Shown: in pieces, positions 36,658 through 43,291 of the stretch
How positions within the stretch are numbered: the first letter of the stretch is position 1
Layout: the number at the start of each line of letters is the position of its first letter
Assembly: GCF_036038375.1 (NCBI RefSeq)
Contig: NZ_CP107935.1
Coordinates: forward strand, 310,001-374,000
Direction: 5' to 3'
DNA from: Streptomyces sp. NBC_00414
GTDB taxonomy: Bacteria > Actinomycetota > Actinomycetes > Streptomycetales > Streptomycetaceae
DNA length: 64,000 bases
Made by a program: the position numbers and the translations under genes
The notes under the pieces: generated by a model
The model's database searches: none
What the model was told of the DNA's origin: nothing
Seen by the model: only the letters and a program-made list of their open reading frames with translations

Positions 36658-37629
36658 TCAGTTCGTGTGCAGGGCCGCGTGCAGCGTGCGTACGGCCAGG
36701 GTGATGGCGGTGTCGGCGGCGTGCGTCTCGCGCAGGGCGTTGAGCATCACGAAGTCGTGGATGACGCCCTGGAATCGGACGGCGGTGACGGGCACGCCGG
36801 CCTCGCGCAGCTTGTTGGCGTAGGCCTCGCCCTCGTCGCGCAGCACGTCGGCCTCACCGGTGATCACCAGGGCCGCGGGCAGACCCGTGAGCTGCTCGGT
36901 GGTGGCGCGCAGCGGGGAGGCCGTGATCTGGGCGCGCTCGGTCTCGTCGGTCGTGTACTGGTCCCAGAACCACTGCATGCCGTCGCGGCGCAGGAAGTAG
37001 CCGGTGGCGAACTGGTGGTAGGAGTTGGTGTCGAAGCTCGCGTCGGTCACCGGGTAGAACAGCACCTGCTGGACCAGCGGTACACCGCCGCGCTCCTTCG
37101 CCATCAGGGTGAGGGCGGCGGCCATGTTGCCGCCGACCGAGTCACCGGTGACCGCGATCCGGCTGGGGTCCAGGTCCTTGGTCGCGCCCTGTTCCACGAC
37201 CCAGCGCGCCACGGTCCAGTTCTGCTCGATGGCGACCGGGTAGCGCGCCTCGGGCGAGAGGTCGTACTCGGGGAAGACGACCGCGGCATTGGCGCCGACG
37301 GCGAGTTCCCGCACCAGGCGGTCGTGGGTGTGGGCGTTGCCGAAGACCCAGCCGGCGCCGTGGATGTAGATGATGACCGGCAGGGTGCCCGTGGCACCGG
37401 CGGGCTTCACGATGCGTGCCCGGACGGTGCCCGTGGGGCCGCCCGACACCGTGATCCACTCCTCGTCGACCGCCGGCTTGGCGATCTCGCCGGACTGCAC
37501 CTCGTCGACGGCCTTGCGGCCGTCCGCCGGCGCGAGGTCGAAGAGGTAGGGCGGGTTGGCGGTGGCCTCGGCGAAGGCCTGGGCGGCGGGTTCGAGCACC
37601 GGCTCGACGGGAGTGAAGGCTTCGGACAT
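36658..37629 (-). CDS. Hormone-sensitive-lipase-type alpha/beta hydrolase
   Basis: A 323-residue esterase of the HSL family. Motifs are HGAGWVFG (family HGGGW), the nucleophile GDSVGGNMAAAL, the Asp in ITGEADVLRDEGEAYA, and the His in GVIHDFVMLNAL. No signal peptide. ATG at 37629 follows CAGGAGACGC; the longer frame to 37917 crosses the divergent promoter. It is a close relative of the hydrolase at 42289, which has an altered nucleophile. It diverges from the MFS exporter at 37929, with a long inverted repeat in the shared 300-base promoter region. Confidence 0.93.
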   Translation of the reverse strand: MSEAFTPVEPVLEPAAQAFAEATANPPYLFDLAPADGRKAVDEVQSGEIAKPAVDEEWITVSGGPTGTVRARIVKPAGATGTLPVIIYIHGAGWVFGNAHTHDRLVRELAVGANAAVVFPEYDLSPEARYPVAIEQNWTVARWVVEQGATKDLDPSRIAVTGDSVGGNMAAALTLMAKERGGVPLVQQVLFYPVTDASFDTNSYHQFATGYFLRRDGMQWFWDQYTTDETERAQITASPLRATTEQLTGLPAALVITGEADVLRDEGEAYANKLREAGVPVTAVRFQGVIHDFVMLNALRETHAADTAITLAVRTLHAALHTN

Positions 37630-37722
37630 GTGCGTCTCCTGGGGCTGAGTGGGGCACCCCGGTCGGTCCGGCGCCCTTGAGGCCCACCGTAGAAGCGCTG
37701 TGCGCCGGACAGTTGTCCCCGA

Positions 37723-37844
37723 GCGCACTGGCATCGGCCCCGCAGCGCACGTACGGCCATGGTGCGCACGTACGTAAGGCCGTGGTGCATTGCGGAGTCG
37801 GTGCGCTGCGGGGTCCGTGCGCTGCGGGGTCGATGCCGGTGCGC
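37723..37844. promoter_or_regulatory. 28-bp inverted repeat plus nested repeats in a divergent promoter
   Basis: Arms 37723-37750 and 37817-37844 are reverse complements with two mismatches, 66 bases apart. A copy of the first 15 bases of the right arm lies just before it (37801-37815, GTGCGCTGCGGGGTC). Between the arms GCGCACGTACG occurs twice (37745-37755 and 37764-37774). It lies between the HSL hydrolase (start 37629) and the MFS gene (37929). Regulatory use, for example looping between two sites, is inferred from symmetry and position. Confidence 0.5.
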
Positions 37845-37928
37845 GCACGGAACACACCGCGGCCGGGACCGGACCTACCGTGACGGCTCGGCGGGCGACG
37901 GCCCCGCCCGGACCCACACGGGAGCATC

Positions 37929-39545
37929 ATGAACAGCGCCACCACCGACTCCCCCTGGGCGCCGCTCGCGGCACGTGTCTTCCGGGCGCTGTGGATCGCC
38001 CAGTTGGTCTCCAACATCGGCACCTGGATGCAGACGGTGGGCGCCCAGTGGCTCCTCGTCGGGGACAGTGCCGCGCTGATGACGCTGGTGCAGACGGCCG
38101 CCGGCCTGCCGGTCGTCCTGCTGGCGCTGCCCTCCGGGGTGATCGCCGACCGGTTCGACCGGCGGGTGGTGCTGGTGACCGCGCAGTTCGCGATGCTGGC
38201 GGTGTCCGGGGCGCTGGCCGTACTCGCGTTCCTGGACGCCCTCTCACCGACGGTCCTGCTGCTCCTGACGTTCCTGCTGGGCTGCGGCACCGCGCTGATG
38301 GGCCCGGCCTGGCAGGCGATCCAGCCCGAGCTGGTGGAGCGGGAGCGGCTCGGTCAGGCGGCGGCGCTCGGCGCGGTGAACATGAACCTGGCCCGTGCCG
38401 TCGGCCCGGCGCTCGGCGGGGCGGTGGTCGCGGCGGCGGGCGCGGGCTGGGTGTTCGCCTTCAACGCCGCGTCCTATCTGGGCATCGCGACCGTCCTCTT
38501 GCTGTGGCGGCGCCCCGCCGTCGCGACCGCGCCGCGCGCCGGGAACGAAGGACTGCTGGCCGCCCTGCACGCAGGCCGCCGCTACGTCTGGAACGCACCC
38601 GGCGTCCGACGGGTCCTGCTGCGCACGCTGCTGTTCATACCCGGTGGCGCCGCCTTGTGGGCCCTGCTGCCGCTGACCGCGAGCCGCTCCCTCGGCCTCG
38701 GCTCCGGCGGTTACGGACTGCTCCTCGCGGCGGTGGGCGTCGGTGCGGTGGGCGGCGCCTTCCTGCTGCCCCGGGCCCATCGGCTGCTGGGCGCCAACGG
38801 CACCCTCACGGTCGGCGCCCTGATGTTCGCCGGGGTGCTCGCGGTGCTGGCCACGGTCCGCATCCCGTGGGTGGTCGCGCTCGCCCTGCTGCCCGCGGGC
38901 CTCGCCTGGATCGCCGTCCTGTCCACGCTCAACGCGGCCGTGCAGACCCGGCTCCCCGGCTGGGTCCGAGCCCGCGGCCTCTCCGTCTACCTCCTGGTCT
39001 TCCAGGGCGGACAGGCACTGGCCGCACCCCTGTGGGGCTCGGTGGCCGACTGGCTCGGGCTGAGCGCCTGTCTGCTGATCGCCGGCGCCGTCATGCTGCT
39101 GAGCGCGGCCAGCGTACGGCGGTGGCCGCTGCGTGACGCCGAAGGCATCAACCCCACGCCGTCCGACCACTGGCCGGCTCCTCCCCTGGTGTTCGCGCCC
39201 GGGGAGGCCGACGGCCCGGTGGGCCCGGTCCTGGTCTCCGTCGTCTACCGGGTCCCGGCGGAGCAGTGGGCCGAGTTCACGGACCGTATGCACCGGGTGG
39301 CCCGCTCCCGGCGCCGTACCGGAGCCCTGTCCTGGGGTCTCTTCCAGGACGGCCACGTCCCGGAGCGTTTCGTCGAGAACTACCTCGTCTCCTCCTGGGC
39401 AGAGCACCTGGCCCAGCACCACGTCCGGCTGACCGCCACCGACCGGCGGTTCGAGGAGGAGGCCCGGGCGCTGCTCACCCCGGGCACCGCGCCCGAGGTG
39501 ACGCACGCCTTCGACACCTCGGCGGGACCGCCGGTACGGCCCTGA
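37929..39545 (+). CDS. MFS exporter with C-terminal ABM-like domain (EntS-like)
   Basis: A 538-residue transporter of the MFS_3 family (PF05977). The first about 400 residues form some 11-12 membrane segments (FRALWIAQLVSNIGTWMQTV, GVIADRFDRRVVLVTAQFAM). The last about 120 residues form a soluble domain resembling antibiotic-biosynthesis-monooxygenase folds (VLVSVVYRVPAEQWAEFTD, WGLFQDGHVPERFVENYLV), which is usual for this family. ATG at 37929 follows GGAGCATC. It probably exports a hydrophobic compound and may work with the divergent esterase. Confidence 0.92.
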   Translation: MNSATTDSPWAPLAARVFRALWIAQLVSNIGTWMQTVGAQWLLVGDSAALMTLVQTAAGLPVVLLALPSGVIADRFDRRVVLVTAQFAMLAVSGALAVLAFLDALSPTVLLLLTFLLGCGTALMGPAWQAIQPELVERERLGQAAALGAVNMNLARAVGPALGGAVVAAAGAGWVFAFNAASYLGIATVLLLWRRPAVATAPRAGNEGLLAALHAGRRYVWNAPGVRRVLLRTLLFIPGGAALWALLPLTASRSLGLGSGGYGLLLAAVGVGAVGGAFLLPRAHRLLGANGTLTVGALMFAGVLAVLATVRIPWVVALALLPAGLAWIAVLSTLNAAVQTRLPGWVRARGLSVYLLVFQGGQALAAPLWGSVADWLGLSACLLIAGAVMLLSAASVRRWPLRDAEGINPTPSDHWPAPPLVFAPGEADGPVGPVLVSVVYRVPAEQWAEFTDRMHRVARSRRRTGALSWGLFQDGHVPERFVENYLVSSWAEHLAQHHVRLTATDRRFEEEARALLTPGTAPEVTHAFDTSAGPPVRP

Positions 39546-39580
39546 GCCCCGAGGGGCCCTGACGCCCGAGGGCGGGCAGG

Positions 39581-40045
39581 TCAGAAGCCGTCGGCCTCGG
39601 GGATCACGTGCATCGCGGCCTCCTCCGCCGAGGCCCCGGCGCCGTCCAGGCCGCGGTCGGAGGCGAACAGATCGGACTCGGTGACCTCGTGCGTGCCCTC
39701 GTCCGGCGCGAGGAGCCGTCCGGCACGGGTGTCGCCGACCTCCTCGTCGAGGAGTTCGCCGTCCGTGTCCGGGGTGTCGCCGAGGTCGTCACCCTCCGGG
39801 ACGCCGATGTCCGGCACTTCCTCGGCCAGACGCTCGTCCAGGGTCTCCCCGCGCCGCGCCTCCGCCGCCGTCACGCCCGTGTGCTCCACGGCCCAGGGCC
39901 GCTCCGGCGGCGAGTAGCCCTCGTCCAGGGCTTCCTCGCCGGCCCGGTAGTCCAGGGTGTCCGAGGCGTCCAGCAGACCCGCGTCGTCCTGCACCTCCGA
40001 ACCGTCCGGCTGGTAGACCTCGTCACCCATCGCCTCGTCACTCAT
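39581..40045 (-). CDS. DUF5709-family acidic protein
   Basis: A 154-residue, strongly acidic, probably disordered protein. It contains the family blocks DTLDYRAGEEALDEGYSPPE, RPWAVEHTGVTAAEARRGET and LDERLAEEVPD. DUF5709 proteins are widespread in Actinobacteria with no known function. No signal peptide. It converges on the MFS exporter with a 35-base gap. ATG at 40045 is used; a second in-frame ATG (residue 6) is possible. Confidence 0.88.
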   Translation of the reverse strand: MSDEAMGDEVYQPDGSEVQDDAGLLDASDTLDYRAGEEALDEGYSPPERPWAVEHTGVTAAEARRGETLDERLAEEVPDIGVPEGDDLGDTPDTDGELLDEEVGDTRAGRLLAPDEGTHEVTESDLFASDRGLDGAGASAEEAAMHVIPEADGF

Positions 40046-40215
40046 GTGCGCTCCATCGTTGTTCGGGCCGTCAGTTCGGCTCGTCGGTTCGGGCCGTCAG
40101 TGCAATCCGGCCGTCGACCGGAAAGGGTAAAGGTTGCACGCGTACTCGTAGTTGCGCTCGCAGTCGCGGTCACCGGCGCGGTCCGGGGAAGGCGGCCGGC
40201 AGACAGTCGCCGGTG

Positions 40216-41187
40216 TCAGTCCGCCCGGTCCGCGCCCGCCGCCCCGCGCCACTGCGCCGGCGACATCCCGTACATGTCGCGGAACGCCCGGCTGAAGTGG
40301 GAGGGGCTGGTGAACCCCCAGCGGGTGGCCACCGCGGCCACGGAACGGTGGGCCGTCGCGGGATGGACGAGTTCCTCGTGGGCCGCTTCCAGTCGCCGGG
40401 TGCGTACCCAGGCGACGACGGTGGTGTCGTGACGCTGGAAGAGCTGGTGCAGATAGCGCAGCGAGATGCCGTGCCGGTCGGCGATGGTCCGGGGGCCGAG
40501 GCCGGGTTCGCCCAGCCGGGTGCGGACGGACTCGGTGATCCGTTCCCACAGGTCCGCCGGTCCGTGCGGTCGGCCGGCCTGTTCGAGGGCCACTGTCGCC
40601 AGGATGTCCACGACGGTACGGGCGAGTTGCTCACGCCGGGCGGGGCCGGCCCGCGCGACCTCGTCGACGAGTCCGTCGAGCAGCGGCAGCAGCAGGCCGG
40701 CCGCGCCTTCCGCGGACTCGTCCACCACCGTGGCCGTGAGGGCGTGCAGTTGCCGTTCCTCCAGGCGCAGCAGGGCCCGGGGCACCATGAGGATCCGTGC
40801 TCGCTGCCGCTCGGGGAGCACGATCCGAAAGGGCCGCCGGGCATCGAGGAAGGCCAGGTCACCGGGGTGGAGTTCGGCGGTGCGGCCGTCCTGGAGCAGT
40901 CGGGCGGTGCCTTCCAGCTGACGGCGGACCAGGAGGTGGGTCCGCGGGTCGGCGGCCACCGAGCGGGCGCCGCGCAGCACGGTGCCGGGGCCGAACTCCT
41001 GGGTGGCGATCTGGAGCACACCGAGTCGGTCGGCGGTCAGTTCGCCGTCCCACGGACGGTCCTGCTCCACGGTGACCTCGACGTCCACGAAGGTCCGTGA
41101 GAGGGCGCGCTGCCAGGAGGGGAGGCGGTCGCCGGGCACCAGGTCCCGGGTGGAACAGGACACCCAGGGGGCATGGCCGGTCAGCAT
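40216..41187 (-). CDS. AraC-family regulator (AraC_binding_2-like), second of a tandem pair
   Basis: A 323-residue regulator. Its sensor half includes LQIATQEFGPGTVLRGARSV, ARLLQDGRTAELHPGDLAFL and DARRPFRIVLPERQRARI. The two helix-turn-helix motifs read GPRTIADRHGISLRYLHQLF and SVAAVATRWGFTSPSHFSRAF and end at MSPAQWRG. The ATG at 41187 overlaps the stop of the upstream AraC gene (ATGCTGA), indicating coupled translation. Long open codons upstream in this frame are read-through of the neighbour. It is a paralogue of that neighbour, as judged by the same order of motifs. Confidence 0.9.
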   Translation of the reverse strand: MLTGHAPWVSCSTRDLVPGDRLPSWQRALSRTFVDVEVTVEQDRPWDGELTADRLGVLQIATQEFGPGTVLRGARSVAADPRTHLLVRRQLEGTARLLQDGRTAELHPGDLAFLDARRPFRIVLPERQRARILMVPRALLRLEERQLHALTATVVDESAEGAAGLLLPLLDGLVDEVARAGPARREQLARTVVDILATVALEQAGRPHGPADLWERITESVRTRLGEPGLGPRTIADRHGISLRYLHQLFQRHDTTVVAWVRTRRLEAAHEELVHPATAHRSVAAVATRWGFTSPSHFSRAFRDMYGMSPAQWRGAAGADRAD

Positions 41188-42209
41188 GACGCCGTTCCTG
41201 CCCATACGCGGTCCCGCCAGTCCGTAGGTGACAGCCCGAAGGAGCTGCGGAAGGCCTTGCCGAGGCCGGCCGGGCCGGTGAACCCCCAGCGCCGGGCGAC
41301 CTGGCCCAGGCTGACGGAGCCCGGCGGCTGCGCGGCGAGCTCCTTGCGGCACTCCTGCAGTCGCTGCTCGCGGATCCACTGGCACACGGTGCTGTCCTCG
41401 GCCTCGAACAGCCGGTGCAGACAGCGGACCGAGATGCCGTGCGCGTCGGCGATGACGGACGGGGTCAGGCCGGGGTCCGACAGGTGCCAGCGGATGTACG
41501 TCCGGATGCGCAGCAGCAGGACGCCGTCGGCGCCCGGCAGTTCGGCGGGATCCGCCCCCAACTGGTCCGCCGCGGTCGCCGCCATCAGGTCGATGACGCT
41601 CTCGGCCAGCCGAGCGGCCGTCGGCGTCGCATACGAGGCTGAGGTGTCCGCCAGCCGGTCCAGCGTCGGCGCGAGCAGGGCGGGGAGCCCGCCGCCCGGG
41701 CGTATCGAGCGGCCGGTGAGCTCCCGCAGGACGGCGTCGGGGAGTTGCAGCAGCGCGCGCGGGACCGCGAAGATCTTCATCCGGAAGCGTTCCGGGTAGA
41801 CGGTCCGGAAGGGCCGGCCGGTCTCGAAGAACCCGATGTCCCCGGTCCGCAGTTCGGTGGTGCGGCCGTCCTGTTCGACCTGGGCCCGGCCGGGTCCCTG
41901 AACGGCCACGAAGACCTGGCGTCCGTCGCCGCGGGCGATGGAACGCGGCGACCGGTGGACCTGGCCGGGGTCGCACTCCACCGTGGTGATCTGCAGGTTC
42001 CCCAGGTGATCCGTCCGCATGGTGGCGTCGTAGGTGCGGCCCTCGGTGGTGATGTCCATCCCCACCAGGGTGTCGAGCACGACGTCGTGCCAGTAGTCCA
42101 GGCTCTCGCCCGGCGCGACCGAGCGGGTGGTCAGCACGGTGCCTCGCCCACTCTCCGGTACGGCCGGGCGCAGGCGTCTCTCCTCGTGGGAGTCGATCGC
42201 GGTTGGCAT
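41181..42209 (-). CDS. AraC-family regulator (AraC_binding_2-like), first of a tandem pair
   Basis: A 342-residue regulator of the same architecture as the next gene: sensor half with LQITTVECDPGQVHRSPRSI, ELRTGDIGFFETGRPFRTVY and ERFRMKIFAVPRALLQLPD, then helix-turn-helix motifs TPSVIADAHGISVRCLHRLF and SLGQVARRWGFTGPAGLGKAF ending LSPTDWRD. ATG at 42209 (MPTAIDSHEERRL) is preferred over a longer frame. It lies 79 bases downstream of the altered hydrolase and overlaps the following AraC gene. The pair may form heteromeric or sequential regulators. Confidence 0.9.
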   Translation of the reverse strand: MPTAIDSHEERRLRPAVPESGRGTVLTTRSVAPGESLDYWHDVVLDTLVGMDITTEGRTYDATMRTDHLGNLQITTVECDPGQVHRSPRSIARGDGRQVFVAVQGPGRAQVEQDGRTTELRTGDIGFFETGRPFRTVYPERFRMKIFAVPRALLQLPDAVLRELTGRSIRPGGGLPALLAPTLDRLADTSASYATPTAARLAESVIDLMAATAADQLGADPAELPGADGVLLLRIRTYIRWHLSDPGLTPSVIADAHGISVRCLHRLFEAEDSTVCQWIREQRLQECRKELAAQPPGSVSLGQVARRWGFTGPAGLGKAFRSSFGLSPTDWRDRVWAGTASC

Positions 42210-42288
42210 ACCGTCAGCATGTCGCGGGGGTACCGGTCCACGCATCAGTCGGCCGACTGCTCTGTGGCCGTCGCACTGTTCGCGCTGT

Positions 42289-43257
42289 TCAGTCGCTCGA
42301 ACGAGCACGCAGGAAGGCGCATCCGGTCAGGATCGCCGTCCGGGTGGGCTCGCTGTCGGCCAGGGCGTGCAGCGCCACGAAGTCGTGGATCGTCCCGAGG
42401 AACCGCAGGGACGCCGCCTCGACCCCGGCCTCGGACAGCCGGACCGCGTACTGCTCGCCCTCGTCGCGGGCCACGTCCGCCTCGGCGGTGACGACCAGGG
42501 CCGGCGGCAGCCCCGCCAGTTCCTCCGGTCGTGCCCGCAGCGGTGCCGCGGTGGGTTCGCTCCGCAGGGCGGGGTCGGCGACGTACCGCGTCCAGTAGGC
42601 GCGCAGCGCCTGGCGTGTGAGGAGGTAGCCGGTGGCGAACCGCCGTTGTGAGGCACTGTCGCAGCGGTCGTCGGTGAGCGGGTAGTAGAGCAGCTGCGCA
42701 CCGATCCGCGGACCGTTCCGGTTCTTCGCCAGCATGGTCACGGCGGCGGCCAGCGTGGCCCCGGCGCAGTCCCCCGCCACTGCCAGGCGGTCCGGATCCA
42801 GGGCAAGTTCGTCGGCTTGGGCAACCGCCCAGGTCAGCAGGGAGTAGCACTCCTCCAGGGCCACCGGGTAGCGGACCTCGGGGGCGCGGCTGTACTCCGG
42901 GACCACGGCGCACATCCCCGTACCGGTGACGAGTTCGCTGATGAGACGGGCGTGGGTCTGTGCGTCGCCGAGCGTCCATCGGCCGCCGTGCAGATACAGG
43001 AGGGCCGGCAGGGGGCCGTACACCCCGGCCGGGCGGACGGTCCAGAAGCCGAGCAGTCCGGACGGGCCGACCGGTGCCACGCGGAAGACCGCGTCCACGT
43101 CGAAGTCCTCGAACCGGTCGGGCTGGGTCTCCCGCAGTGCCCGCCGCGCCGTGTCCGGGCCGAGGTCGTCGAGGGAGGGCGGGGTGGCGGAGGCGGTGAT
43201 CAGGCGCTGCACCACGTGGTCGAGGATGACGGCCCCACCCGGTTCTCCGGGGCTCAT
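42289..43257 (-). CDS. HSL-type alpha/beta hydrolase with Cys at the nucleophile
   Basis: A 322-residue relative of the hydrolase at 36658. The oxyanion motif is HGGRW (residues 90-94; family HGGGW). The nucleophile elbow is AGDCAGATL with Cys164 where the family has Ser (GDSAGG); the codon is TGC. The rest of the triad is present: Asp in TAEADVARDEGEQYA and His in GTIHDFVALHAL. It may therefore be a thiol-dependent or non-hydrolytic homologue. It lies 34 bases downstream of the LAL-type regulator and upstream of two AraC genes, all on one strand. ATG at 43257 (MSPGEPGG) was chosen. Confidence 0.9.
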   Translation of the reverse strand: MSPGEPGGAVILDHVVQRLITASATPPSLDDLGPDTARRALRETQPDRFEDFDVDAVFRVAPVGPSGLLGFWTVRPAGVYGPLPALLYLHGGRWTLGDAQTHARLISELVTGTGMCAVVPEYSRAPEVRYPVALEECYSLLTWAVAQADELALDPDRLAVAGDCAGATLAAAVTMLAKNRNGPRIGAQLLYYPLTDDRCDSASQRRFATGYLLTRQALRAYWTRYVADPALRSEPTAAPLRARPEELAGLPPALVVTAEADVARDEGEQYAVRLSEAGVEAASLRFLGTIHDFVALHALADSEPTRTAILTGCAFLRARSSD

Positions 43258-43291
43258 GGACTCTCCTCCGACCGTTCTGCCGCCGCCGCTC

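Noticed and set aside
40097..40549. 150-codon minus-strand frame ending CERNYEYACNLYPFR
   Set aside because: The end looks peptide-like with two cysteines, but most of the frame overlaps the AraC gene in another phase and no start or ribosome site lies in the non-overlapping part.
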